From positions 310,001 through 374,000 of the forward strand of contig NZ_LVCF01000001.1 of assembly GCF_001594145.1 (NCBI RefSeq): 64,000 bases of DNA. Direction: 5' to 3'. A program made the translations under genes and the position numbers. Shown one piece after another: positions 42,650-50,969 of this stretch. Numbering within the stretch: the first letter of the stretch is position 1; each line of letters begins with the position of its first letter. The notes beneath the pieces were generated by a model, which saw nothing but the letters and a program-made list of their open reading frames with translations, was not told the DNA's origin and did not search any database. The DNA comes from Branchiibius sp. NY16-3462-2. Lineage in GTDB: Bacteria > Actinomycetota > Actinomycetes > Actinomycetales > Dermatophilaceae.

Positions 42650-43876
42650 ATGCCCTCCCTGCCCGATCGTGCGTTGGACACCAGCGCCGAGCAGCCCTGG
42701 CCGGTGCGCGTGCTCTCGATGAAGATCGAGGAGTACGTCGCGAAGATGTCGCCGCTGTGGGTCGAGGGGCAGATCGTGCAACTGACCCGGCGGCCGGGTT
42801 CGCCCACCTGCTACGTCACGCTGCGTGACCCCGAGGTCGACATGTCGTTGTCGGCGACCGTGCACACCAACACGCTGGCGGCGATGGGCCCGAACATCGC
42901 CGAGGGCACCCGCGTCGTCGTGCATGCCAAGCCGACCTTCTGGACCAAGCGCGGGACGCTGCACCTGGACGTGCGCACGATGCGGCACGTCGGGGTCGGT
43001 GAGCTGCTCGCGCGGTTGGAGCATCTGAAGCAACTGCTGCGCTCCGAAGGACTCTTCGACGCTTCTCGCAAAAAGCCGTTGCCCTTCCTGCCGCGCCGGG
43101 TCGGGCTGATCTGCGGGCGCAGTAGTGCGGCGGAGAAGGACGTCGTCGAGAACGCCCTACGTCGTTGGCCCGCAACGCGATTCGAGATCCGGACGGTCGC
43201 GGTGCAAGGCGTCGGGACCATGGAGCAGGTCAGTGCTGCGCTTGCGGAACTGGACGCCGAGCCCGAGGTCGACGTGATCGTGATCGCCCGCGGGGGTGGC
43301 TCTTTCGAGGACCTGTTGCCGTTCAGCAACGAGGCCCTGCTGCGTGCGGTGGCCGGCGCCCGCACTCCCGTCGTGTCCGCCATCGGTCACGACGTGGACA
43401 CCCCGTTGCTGGACTACGTCGCCGACGTACGCGCCTCGACCCCGACCGATGCGGCTGCGCTGATCGTGCCGTCGTTGGCGGAGCAGACTGCGTTGCTGGC
43501 CGCGTTGCGCGGCCGCTCGGGTCACCTGTTGCGATCCCGTGTCGCCGGCGAGCGCCGCCAGTTACGAGCGCTCACCAGCCGACCGATCATGGCGCAGCCG
43601 CGCACCATGGTGACCACTCGGCGTACGGCGATCGAGGACTTGCACGAGCGCGCCCGGCGGGCGACCACCCGGCGGCTGGATCGCGAACGCACCGCGATCA
43701 CCCACCAACGCACCCATCTGCGGGCCCTGTCGCCGCTGCAGACGCTGCAACGCGGGTATGCCGTGGTGCGCCTGGCCGGCGGCACCGTCGTGACCGCTGA
43801 AGAACAGGTCGCCAAGGGTGACGCGCTGACGGTCACCGTCGCCGACGGCCGGTTCCGCGCGACCCGCACCGACTGA
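42650..43876 (+). CDS. xseA: Exodeoxyribonuclease VII large subunit
   Basis: The 408-residue protein has an N-terminal OB-fold (about 25-115; VEGQIVQLTRRPGSPTCYVTLRD) and a catalytic domain with RVGLICGRSSAAEKDV (about 145-160), DVIVIARGGGSFEDLLPFSNE (about 206-226), SAIGHDVDTPLLDYVAD and RASTPTDAA. A coiled-coil C-terminus follows, ending in QTLQRGYAVV. With XseB it degrades single-stranded DNA from both ends. Its partner xseB lies 3.1 kb downstream instead of adjacent, separated by three opposite-strand genes. Confidence 0.97.
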   Translation: MPSLPDRALDTSAEQPWPVRVLSMKIEEYVAKMSPLWVEGQIVQLTRRPGSPTCYVTLRDPEVDMSLSATVHTNTLAAMGPNIAEGTRVVVHAKPTFWTKRGTLHLDVRTMRHVGVGELLARLEHLKQLLRSEGLFDASRKKPLPFLPRRVGLICGRSSAAEKDVVENALRRWPATRFEIRTVAVQGVGTMEQVSAALAELDAEPEVDVIVIARGGGSFEDLLPFSNEALLRAVAGARTPVVSAIGHDVDTPLLDYVADVRASTPTDAAALIVPSLAEQTALLAALRGRSGHLLRSRVAGERRQLRALTSRPIMAQPRTMVTTRRTAIEDLHERARRATTRRLDRERTAITHQRTHLRALSPLQTLQRGYAVVRLAGGTVVTAEEQVAKGDALTVTVADGRFRATRTD

Positions 43877-43881
43877 GTTCG

Positions 43882-45123
43882 TCAGACGGCCGCTACCTCG
43901 GCCTTTTCGGCGCCGCGACGGCGGTCGTCCATTTCCCGCCACCGCGGGTCCAGCGCCGGCAGCATCGTGACCAGGAAGTAGGCCGCGCCGACGGCCGCGA
44001 GCGCCCACGAGATCCCCCATCGGCTCGCGAGGAGCCCACCGAGCAGACCGCCCAACGGCATCAACGACCAGCAGATGGCCGTCGTCAACGACGACACACG
44101 GCCCATCAGCGGCTCGGGGATGCGCTCGAAGATGACTGCGCCCAACACCGGGTTGATGAAACCGGATGCGAACCCGGCACCGACGGCAACCACGAGCAAC
44201 GCGACCAGGGGCACGTCGAGAGCCATGGCGATGAACCGCGGCGCACCGGCGAAGAGGAAGGCCACGACGTACACCACGTAGCGCGGGAGCCGCTGCGCCC
44301 AGATCGACGCGATCAACGCGCCGAGTGCGGCCGCCGCGCCAAACGTGGCGAAGAGCAGACCCACGATCCGCGCGCCCCCACCGCTGTCCACCGCCCACAC
44401 CGGCACGAGCACGGTGCTCCACGCCGCGTCCAGCAGGTTGGTCAGAGCCACCATCACCGTGATGCCCACCAGCACGCGGTCAGTACGCAGGAAGGCGAAC
44501 CCTTCGCGCAGCGAGCGGAGGTAGGACGAGTGCGGCTCTGCTGATAGCTCCGGGGAGGTCCGCAACGCCGTTGTGGCCCAGGCGAATACAGCGGCCGACA
44601 CCGCGAAACTGGCCGCATCGACGATCAGGGCGTTCGCCGCGCCGGCCGTGGCGATGAGCAAGCCGCCGAGCGCCGCACCGATCATCGTGGCGGTGCGTTC
44701 GATCGTGCCGAAGAGGCCGGTCGCTCGTTCCATCGGGACACCAGCGTGGCGCACAACGGACGGGATGATCGCGCTCTTCGCGGCATCGCCGGGCCCGCGC
44801 AGCGCCCCGGCAGCAGCCACCAGGGCCACGAACGCGGGGAACGGCAACCGGCCGGTGTCGTGCAACAACGGAATCGCACCCACCACGACCGCCGAGCCGA
44901 GGTCGCAGCCGATCGCCACCGGGCGGGCACCGAAGCGGTCGATCACCGGACCCACCAACACCTTGCCGATAACCAACGGGAGTGCCTCGGCAAAGGCCAC
45001 CACCCCCGTCTTGGCCGCGCTCCCAGTCGTCGCGAGCACATACAACGGGATGGCGATCATCGTGATCCGGGTGCCCAGCAGCGAGATCGCATCGGAGACA
45101 AGGGTTCCGACCAGCGCTCGCAT
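43882..45123 (-). CDS. MFS transporter (MFS_3/macrolide-efflux type)
   Basis: The 413-residue permease has about 12 TMs: MRALVGTLVSDAISLLGTRITMIAIPLYVLA in TM1, motif A GPVIDRFGARPVAI after TM2, and RGPGDAAKSAIIPSVV in TM4, as in the MefA/MFS_3 exporters. It overlaps the ArsR-type regulator gene by ATGA, so the two form a self-regulated efflux cassette read away from the palindrome at 45741-45782. Substrate unknown. Ends 5 bp from the convergent xseA stop. Confidence 0.9.
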   Translation of the reverse strand: MRALVGTLVSDAISLLGTRITMIAIPLYVLATTGSAAKTGVVAFAEALPLVIGKVLVGPVIDRFGARPVAIGCDLGSAVVVGAIPLLHDTGRLPFPAFVALVAAAGALRGPGDAAKSAIIPSVVRHAGVPMERATGLFGTIERTATMIGAALGGLLIATAGAANALIVDAASFAVSAAVFAWATTALRTSPELSAEPHSSYLRSLREGFAFLRTDRVLVGITVMVALTNLLDAAWSTVLVPVWAVDSGGGARIVGLLFATFGAAAALGALIASIWAQRLPRYVVYVVAFLFAGAPRFIAMALDVPLVALLVVAVGAGFASGFINPVLGAVIFERIPEPLMGRVSSLTTAICWSLMPLGGLLGGLLASRWGISWALAAVGAAYFLVTMLPALDPRWREMDDRRRGAEKAEVAAV

Positions 45124-45722
45124 CAGTTGTCCTCGGGCAGGTCGTCCTCGGGCAGGTCATCCCGCGGCGGGACGGCGCCGGGGTAGGGGAAGGCGCTGAT
45201 CTGCACCACGAACCGAGCCGCGGAAGGGTCGTCGTCCTCCGGCAATCCGGACAACCATTCCTCCAGCTTGGCGGTCAGCTGCTCGGCGTGCTCGGGCGTC
45301 AGTCGGTGATGGAAGTCGCTGAAGGTCGACGCTCGTCGCCACGGCGCCGGCAGGAGGGGCCGTTCCTCGACCGCGCGTTGTAGTTGCTGCTGGTAGATCG
45401 TCACCACGGTCTGCAGGTAGGCCTCGACCTGGTCGCGCTCCTGCGGAGTGCTGACCTCCTCAGCATCGACCGTGGTCGAGGTGTGCTTGGCGCGCCACCA
45501 CCGCTCCCGGCCGTTGCCCCGCCCCGGATCGTCCTCGATGAAGCCGTGCTGGGCCAACTGCCGCAGGTGGTAGGAGGTGGCGCCGGTGTTCAGACCCAGC
45601 TGCTGCGCCAGGGAACTGGCCGTCTGCGGACCGTGGGCGCGCAACAGACCCAACATGCGCAGCCGGGCCGGGTGGGCCAGGGCGCGCAACTGATGCGGGG
45701 ACGGGCTGACTGAATCAGGCAT
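45123..45722 (-). CDS. ArsR-like winged-helix transcriptional regulator
   Basis: The 199-residue regulator has an HTH_20/ArsR winged helix (about 5-85; LRALAHPARLRMLGLLRAHGP, SLAQQLGLNTGATSYHLRQLAQHGFI, then a wing with RERWWRA). A C-terminal effector half (about 100-195) with no cysteine metal site follows, so a drug-like ligand is more likely than a metal. The ATG at 45722 is used because the longer frame to 45743 reaches the operator. It is co-translated with the downstream MFS gene. Confidence 0.9.
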   Translation of the reverse strand: MPDSVSPSPHQLRALAHPARLRMLGLLRAHGPQTASSLAQQLGLNTGATSYHLRQLAQHGFIEDDPGRGNGRERWWRAKHTSTTVDAEEVSTPQERDQVEAYLQTVVTIYQQQLQRAVEERPLLPAPWRRASTFSDFHHRLTPEHAEQLTAKLEEWLSGLPEDDDPSAARFVVQISAFPYPGAVPPRDDLPEDDLPEDN

Positions 45723-45740
45723 GGTGCCAGTCTGGCATTG

Positions 45741-45782
45741 CAAAGGACCGTTTGCAAAGATTTCTTTGCAAACGGTCCTTTG
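45741..45782. promoter_or_regulatory. Perfect inverted repeat, 20-bp arms and 2-bp centre
   Basis: The arm at 45741-45760 and the arm at 45763-45782 are exact reverse complements around TT. The inner parts contain TTTGCAAAG / CTTTGCAAA, and another TTGCAAAG starts at 45738. It lies 18 bp upstream of the ArsR-like ATG (operator position) and 13 bp after the GH18 stop (terminator position); there is no long T-run, so operator function is favoured, with possible dual use. Confidence 0.8.
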
Positions 45783-45795
45783 TGGACGTCGCTAC

Positions 45796-46869
45796 CTAGG
45801 ACGTGAAGCGGGCGTACGCCTTACTGAACTCCCATTGCGACTGCGCGATGCCGGAGCAGTCGTTCTGGCCGACCTTCCCGGGGCACGTTCCGTTGTCCCG
45901 TTGCAAGGCCCAGAAGCTCATCGAGGAGACGCCCTTCTGCCGGGCCCAGGACACCAATGCCTTCGCCTGGTCCACGCTGTAGGTCTCGGTCGGGCCAAAG
46001 TCATCGATCCCGATCATCTGGGTGATCCCCACGCTGCGCCATAGATGCGCGGTCGATGCGTGCGGCAGGATCGTCGACTTCAGCTGGGCGGTCAGCCCCG
46101 TTGCAGCCGTCTTCGCGTCGGCGAGCATGTCGTGCTGGGCGCCGTCCCAATAATCGAAGGTCATGATGTTGACGACGTCGATCTTGGCGTGGAACCGTGC
46201 CGCGGACGCCAGCACCGCCAGTCCACTGGGAGCAAGACCCTGGGGCGTGGACGGCAATGTGTACGAGAAGGACACCGGGTAGTGGTGCCGCTTGCCCCAT
46301 TCCTGCACCTTTGCGATCGCCTGGTTGCGGCGATCGACGCCCGCAGCGTTGTTGATGGAGTCGGCCTCGATGTCCAGGTCCACCCGATGCACGCGGTAGG
46401 TGGTGAAGAGCTTGATCAGCGAAACGGCGATCTTGTCCGGATCGCTACAACTATCGCCCAGTTCAGTGCCTGTGGTGTCAGCAGTGAAACCACCCAACGA
46501 AGGGATCACATTGCCGCCGCGCCGTTGGATATCGCGGATCTGGTCGCCGTAGACGGCAGCGGAGATCGGTTTGGTTGCGTCGCCTGCCCAGGTCAGATCA
46601 CAGGAGCCAGCAGCAGCAGTCTGCAAGAAAGCCAAGGTGAGGTACTTCGAACCCGACTGCTGAGACACTTTCGCCAGGTCGCTGACCCCCGTGACATCGA
46701 CGTACGGCGCGGCCACCCGCGAGGGCAAGCCGGACGTGAGGGATGGCGGCCGGTTCCATCTGGAGTCGTGCGTCGCCGCCGAGTGGGCACTGGCTGTGGC
46801 GCTGCCCATTCCCGTCGCGACCATGGCCAGGCCTGCGGCCACGGCGGCGGCAAAACGAATCTGCTTCAT
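45796..46869 (-). CDS. Secreted GH18 chitinase-like glycoside hydrolase
   Basis: The 357-residue protein has a signal peptide (about 1-28, ending ATASA), then a GH18 TIM barrel. Strand 4 carries the catalytic DxDxE: D164, D166, E168 in HRVDLDIEAD. Other family wording includes KYLTLAFLQTA, GGNVIPSLGGF, DVVNIMTFDYWDG and SMSFWALQRDNG. It resembles the actinobacterial group with a lone catalytic domain; activity on chitin or related N-acetylglucosamine polymers is inferred. AGAGG precedes the ATG. Upstream, TTAGT (46880-46884) and ACTAA (46896-46900) form a possible operator. Confidence 0.92.
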   Translation of the reverse strand: MKQIRFAAAVAAGLAMVATGMGSATASAHSAATHDSRWNRPPSLTSGLPSRVAAPYVDVTGVSDLAKVSQQSGSKYLTLAFLQTAAAGSCDLTWAGDATKPISAAVYGDQIRDIQRRGGNVIPSLGGFTADTTGTELGDSCSDPDKIAVSLIKLFTTYRVHRVDLDIEADSINNAAGVDRRNQAIAKVQEWGKRHHYPVSFSYTLPSTPQGLAPSGLAVLASAARFHAKIDVVNIMTFDYWDGAQHDMLADAKTAATGLTAQLKSTILPHASTAHLWRSVGITQMIGIDDFGPTETYSVDQAKALVSWARQKGVSSMSFWALQRDNGTCPGKVGQNDCSGIAQSQWEFSKAYARFTS

Positions 46870-47016
46870 GAGGACCTCTTTAGTAAGGAGTGTTAACTAA
46901 TCCCGCCATCGACCACGCTATTGCAGTGACGCCGGCCATGGCGCCGCGCGCTCCGACCGATTCCGGCGGCCGCCAGCCGTCTGCACCGACCACGCTCTGC
47001 ACCTAGGCTGGGGCGC

Positions 47017-47241
47017 ATGACCGAGCCGCAGATTGCCGACCTGTCCTACGAGGACGCCCGTGACGAACTCACGGCCATCGTCGCGACACTCGAGGCGGGC
47101 AACCAGAGCCTGGAGGAGAGCATGTCGCTGTGGGAGCGCGGCGAGGCGCTGGCCCAGCACTGTCAGCAGTGGCTCGACCAGGCCGAGAAGCGCATCGAGT
47201 CGATGACCGCCGAGCAGATCCAGGACCTGCACGAAGAGTGA
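47017..47241 (+). CDS. xseB: Exodeoxyribonuclease VII small subunit
   Basis: The 74-residue helical protein reads LSYEDARDELTAIVATLEAGNQSLEESMSLWERGEALAQHC, then KRIESM, the full XseB family pattern. Several copies wrap the XseA C-terminal helix. It has been separated from xseA by the opposite-strand genes at 43882-46869, so must have its own promoter in the 147-bp gap 46870-47016. Its stop overlaps the P450 start (GTGA). Confidence 0.96.
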   Translation: MTEPQIADLSYEDARDELTAIVATLEAGNQSLEESMSLWERGEALAQHCQQWLDQAEKRIESMTAEQIQDLHEE

Positions 47242-48407
47242 CCGTGCTCGACACCACCGACCCCGGGTTTATCGACGATCCCTACCCGGCGCTGGCCGCA
47301 TTGCGGGCGCAGGGACCCGTGCTGTGGCACGACGGCTGGGGCATGTTCCTGGCCACCACGCACGCCGCGGTCACCGAGACCCTGAAGAGCCGCGACTTCG
47401 GCCGCATCTGGTCTGACTTCGAGCCCGAAGACCAGATGGCACAGGTCAATTCGCTGCATCGCAACCAGTTGATGGAGAACGAGCCGCCGGCGCACACCCG
47501 GCTACGGCGGCTGGTCGCCGGTGCCTTCGGGCGTGGTCACGTCGAGCGGATGCGGCCGCGCGTGACCGCCCTGGCCGAAGAGCTCATCGAGGACTTCGAT
47601 GGCGGCGACATCATTGCCCAGTACGCCGAGCCGTTGCCTGTCTTCGTCATCGCCGACCTGCTGGGCGTCCCCCGGACCGATCACGCGGACCTACGCCGCT
47701 GGTCGCAAGCCATCGTGCACCTCTACGAACCCGGCATCACCGACGCGACGAAATCCGCTGCAGCACAAGCGGCCGATGAGTTCTCCGCCTACGTGCGTGA
47801 TGTGGTCGCCTTCCGCGAGCAGCACCCCGGTGATGACCTGATCACGGGTCTATTGGCTGAGCGCGCCGAAGGTGACCGGCTCAGCGAGGACGAACTCGTC
47901 GCGACCGTGGTGCTGCTGCTCAACGCCGGTCACGAGGCCAGTGTCAACGCCTTCGGCAACGGTCTGGTGGCCGCGTTGCAGCACCCGGACCAGTGGCAGC
48001 GACTCGTCGAGGGCACCGTCCCGATCGAGACCGCCGCCGAGGAGTGGCTGCGGTTCGACGCGCCACTGCAACTGTTCGAACGGACCGCTGTCACCGACAC
48101 CCACATCGCGGGCGTGCCCATCGCCGAGGGTCAGAAGATCGCCTGCCTGATGGGTTCGGCCAACCGCGATGCGGCCGTATTCGGTGATACCGCAGACCAG
48201 TTCGACCTGGCCCGCGACCCGAACCCGCATGTCGGGTTCGGGCTGGGCCGGCACTTCTGCGTGGGTGCCCCGCTCGCCCGGGTGGAGTTGCAGGCCTCGA
48301 TCGCGACCGTCGTACGCCGATTCCCGGCTCTGGCGCTCAGCGCCACCACTCGCCGGCCGACCTGGGTCCTTCGCGGCTACGAGGCCGTCGAGGTCTTGAG
48401 CGCCTGA
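47238..48407 (+). CDS. Cytochrome P450
   Basis: The 389-residue soluble bacterial P450 has heme-ligand C341 in GFGLGRHFCVGAPLAR, an ExxR motif in TAAEEWLRF (AAEEWLR, about 268-274), and I-helix LLLNAGHEASVNAFGN (about 226-241). The usual AGxET(T) acid-alcohol pair is changed to AGHEAS, so the conserved Thr is missing, though Ser follows one position later. Substrate unknown. No ferredoxin gene is adjacent. The GTG at 47238 overlaps the xseB stop, an unusual housekeeping partner. The last 31 bp overlap the tail of the convergent DUF4245 gene. Confidence 0.95.
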   Translation: MTVLDTTDPGFIDDPYPALAALRAQGPVLWHDGWGMFLATTHAAVTETLKSRDFGRIWSDFEPEDQMAQVNSLHRNQLMENEPPAHTRLRRLVAGAFGRGHVERMRPRVTALAEELIEDFDGGDIIAQYAEPLPVFVIADLLGVPRTDHADLRRWSQAIVHLYEPGITDATKSAAAQAADEFSAYVRDVVAFREQHPGDDLITGLLAERAEGDRLSEDELVATVVLLLNAGHEASVNAFGNGLVAALQHPDQWQRLVEGTVPIETAAEEWLRFDAPLQLFERTAVTDTHIAGVPIAEGQKIACLMGSANRDAAVFGDTADQFDLARDPNPHVGFGLGRHFCVGAPLARVELQASIATVVRRFPALALSATTRRPTWVLRGYEAVEVLSA

Positions 48408-48973
48408 CTGATCGGCTGCAGGGCCCCGGCGAACTGCTGCAGCTGCTCCCAGCTGCCCAGGCCGGTGACCACGGTCGACAACCCGGACAGCGGCGTACTG
48501 CGCACAAGGGACTTCTGGTCCTTGCTGGCCCGGTCGTACTTGGTCCAGGTGACACCGTCGATCGTGACGGGACCCGCCGGCTGCCCGGAGTAGGTCTGCT
48601 GCTGGACCCAGGTCGCGTCACCGTCCTTGGTCTGGAAGACCGCGACATAACCACCGTTCGGTGCGTCGTAGCCGGCCTGCCAGGTGGCGGGCTGCTTGTC
48701 GAAGGTGAGCAACGTGACGTTCTGCGCGGCCCAACCGTCCGGCAGGCCGACCGGAATGGCGATATCCCACTTCTGCTGGGCACCGACCTCACGCGCGATG
48801 CCCTGGGGGTCGGCGATCGGCGTACTCACCGAACTCACGCGCGGCACCATCGCCACCCAGACCGCCACAGCGGCCAGCAACACGACCATCGAGATCACCA
48901 TGCTGCGCACGCCACCGCGCAGACGGCGTGGTGCTGGCGCGGGGGCCTGTTCCTGGGTCGCGGTCTCGCTCAC
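48377..48973 (-). CDS. DUF4245 membrane-anchored protein
   Basis: The 198-residue protein has a polar, proline-rich N-terminus, one TM (about 26-48, SMVISMVVLLAAVAVWVAMVP) and an extracytoplasmic domain (VGLPDGWAAQNV, ATWQAGYDAPNGGYVAVFQT, TWTKYDRASKDQKSLVR). This matches the actinobacterial DUF4245 family, commonly located next to glpX and xseB as here. Function unknown. The GTG at 48973 has GGGA upstream; it is divergent from glpX across 77 bp. Confidence 0.85.
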   Translation of the reverse strand: MSETATQEQAPAPAPRRLRGGVRSMVISMVVLLAAVAVWVAMVPRVSSVSTPIADPQGIAREVGAQQKWDIAIPVGLPDGWAAQNVTLLTFDKQPATWQAGYDAPNGGYVAVFQTKDGDATWVQQQTYSGQPAGPVTIDGVTWTKYDRASKDQKSLVRSTPLSGLSTVVTGLGSWEQLQQFAGALQPISQALKTSTAS

Positions 48974-49050
48974 CGGTCCATCTTCCCTTATCCGGCCCGA
49001 TAGGCTCGGATCGGCCGACGCCACCGGGCGATCGGGAGCAAAGGAGCACC

Positions 49051-50043
49051 ATGCCTGACATCAGCGACATCCCCGACCGTAACCTCGCGCTGGAACTGGT
49101 GCGGGTCACCGAGGCCGCCGCGATGGCCAGTGGCCGCTGGGTGGGACGAGGTGACAAGAACGCTGCCGACGGTGCCGCGGTCGAGGCCATGCGCAAGCTC
49201 ATCTCCTCGGTCTCCATGCGCGGAACCGTCGTCATCGGCGAGGGCGAGAAGGACGAGGCGCCGATGCTCTACAACGGCGAGCTCGTGGGCGACGGCACCG
49301 GCCCGGAGGTCGACGTGGCCGTGGACCCGGTCGACGGCACCACCCTCACCGCCAAGGGCATGAACAACGCGGTGTCGGTGATGGCGGTCAGCGAACGCCA
49401 CTCGATGTTCGACCCCAGCGCCGTGTTCTACATGGACAAGTTGGCTGTCGGTCCCGAGGCCGCCGATGTCGTCGATATCCGCCTGCCGGTGAAGGAGAAC
49501 GTCAAGCGGGTCGCCAAGGCCAAGGGCAGCAGCGTCTCCGACGTCACCGTGGTGCTGCTGGACCGCCCGCGGCACGCCCAGATCGCCGAGGAGATCCGCG
49601 AGGTCGGCGCCCGCATCCGCTACATCTCCGACGGCGACGTCGCCGGCTCGATCAGCGCCGCCCGCCCCGGCACCGGTATTGACCTGCTGCTCGGCATCGG
49701 CGGCACCCCGGAGGGCATCATCAGCGCCTGCGCGATGAAGTGCCTGGGCGGCACCATCCAGGGGCGCCTGTGGCCCAAGGACGACGACGAGAAGCAGAAG
49801 GCCATCGACGCCGGGCACGACCTGGACCGCGTGCTGTCCACCGACGAGTTGGTCACCGGCGACAACTGTTTCTTCGTAGCCACCGGCATCACGACCGGTT
49901 CGCTGCTCAAGGGCATCCGCTACTACGCCGGCGGCGCCACGACGTACTCGCTGGTGATGCGCTCCAAGAGCGGCACCATCCGCACGATCGAGGCCGAGCA
50001 CCGCCTCGACAAGCTGCGCACCTACGCACCGGGTGTGAAGTAG
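49051..50043 (+). CDS. glpX: Class II fructose-1,6-bisphosphatase GlpX
   Basis: The 330-residue gluconeogenic enzyme converts fructose-1,6-bisphosphate to fructose-6-phosphate. Metal and substrate motifs are GRGDKNAADGAAVEAMR (about 31-47), VIGEGEKDEAPMLYNGE (about 60-76) and VDPVDGTTLTAKG (about 90-102). Later GIGGTPEGIISACAMKCLGG and DNCFFVATGITTG complete the GlpX fold. AAGGAG precedes the ATG at 49051. It heads an operon with a sugar kinase and a GH3 glucosidase. Confidence 0.97.
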   Translation: MPDISDIPDRNLALELVRVTEAAAMASGRWVGRGDKNAADGAAVEAMRKLISSVSMRGTVVIGEGEKDEAPMLYNGELVGDGTGPEVDVAVDPVDGTTLTAKGMNNAVSVMAVSERHSMFDPSAVFYMDKLAVGPEAADVVDIRLPVKENVKRVAKAKGSSVSDVTVVLLDRPRHAQIAEEIREVGARIRYISDGDVAGSISAARPGTGIDLLLGIGGTPEGIISACAMKCLGGTIQGRLWPKDDDEKQKAIDAGHDLDRVLSTDELVTGDNCFFVATGITTGSLLKGIRYYAGGATTYSLVMRSKSGTIRTIEAEHRLDKLRTYAPGVK

Positions 50044-50048
50044 GCGCG

Positions 50049-50969
50049 ATGGCCCGGGTGCTGGTCGCCGGGGAGGCCCTGATCGACGTCGTACGCCGCG
50101 TCGACGGTTCGGTCGAAGCTCACGTCGGCGGGAGCCCGCTGAACGTCGCCGTCGGCCTGGCCCGTCTCGGCCACGACACCGAACTGGCCACACATATCGC
50201 CGGTGACCCCTACGGGGCGCTCATCGTCGGTCGTCTCGGCGAGGACGGAGTCCAGCTCGTCCCGGGTTCGGACACCGCGACCCGGACCAGCACCGCGCAG
50301 GCCACTTTGGCTGAAGACGGCTCGGCCAGTTACGAATTCGATATCGACTGGCGGTTCGAGCAGCAGCTCTCACCCGACTTCGGCCACTTCCACACCGGTT
50401 CGATCGCCGCGGTCCTGCAGCCGGGCGCGATCCAGGTCGAGCAAGCGATCCGGGCCGCACGCGAGCACGCCACGATCTCCTTCGATCCCAACGCGCGACC
50501 CTCGCTGATGGGCGACCCGCACGATGCGCGCGCGCAGATCGAGCAGTTGATCGGACTGTCCGACGTTGTGAAGGCCAGTGACGAGGACATCGAGTGGCTC
50601 TACGGACAGCAGGCCTCGCTCGATGCGGTGTTGGCCCTGTGGGCCCGGCTCGGGCCGTCCCTGACGGTCGCTACCCGCGGGCCGGATGGCGCTCGGGTGC
50701 ACCTCGCCCGCACCGGCGAGTTCGCTGACGTACTAGGCGCTTCCGTCGACGTCGTGGACACCGTCGGCGCTGGTGATTCGTTCCAGTCCGGCCTTGTCTC
50801 GGGGCTGCTGGACGCTGGCCTGCTCGGCGGACCGGACTCGCGTGCGGCCCTGCGCGGCGCGTCCCTGACCGACGTTCTGCCCGCTGCCGCGCGAGCGGTC
50901 GCCTGCTCCGCGATCACCGTCTCCCGCGCCGGAGCGAATCCACCACACCGAGAGGAACTGCCCTCGTGA
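50049..50969 (+). CDS. PfkB-family carbohydrate kinase, probably fructokinase
   Basis: The 306-residue ribokinase-fold kinase has N-terminal PfkB signature GGSPLNVAVGLARLG (about 27-41), substrate lid after it, and the C-terminal signature DTVGAGDSFQSGLVSGLL with catalytic Asp in GAGD (about 239-242). GGSPLNVA and the absence of the ribokinase N-terminus favour fructokinase. It starts 5 bp after glpX and overlaps the GH3 gene by GTGA, so products of glucoside or sucrose breakdown would feed directly to fructose-6-phosphate. Confidence 0.9.
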   Translation: MARVLVAGEALIDVVRRVDGSVEAHVGGSPLNVAVGLARLGHDTELATHIAGDPYGALIVGRLGEDGVQLVPGSDTATRTSTAQATLAEDGSASYEFDIDWRFEQQLSPDFGHFHTGSIAAVLQPGAIQVEQAIRAAREHATISFDPNARPSLMGDPHDARAQIEQLIGLSDVVKASDEDIEWLYGQQASLDAVLALWARLGPSLTVATRGPDGARVHLARTGEFADVLGASVDVVDTVGAGDSFQSGLVSGLLDAGLLGGPDSRAALRGASLTDVLPAAARAVACSAITVSRAGANPPHREELPS

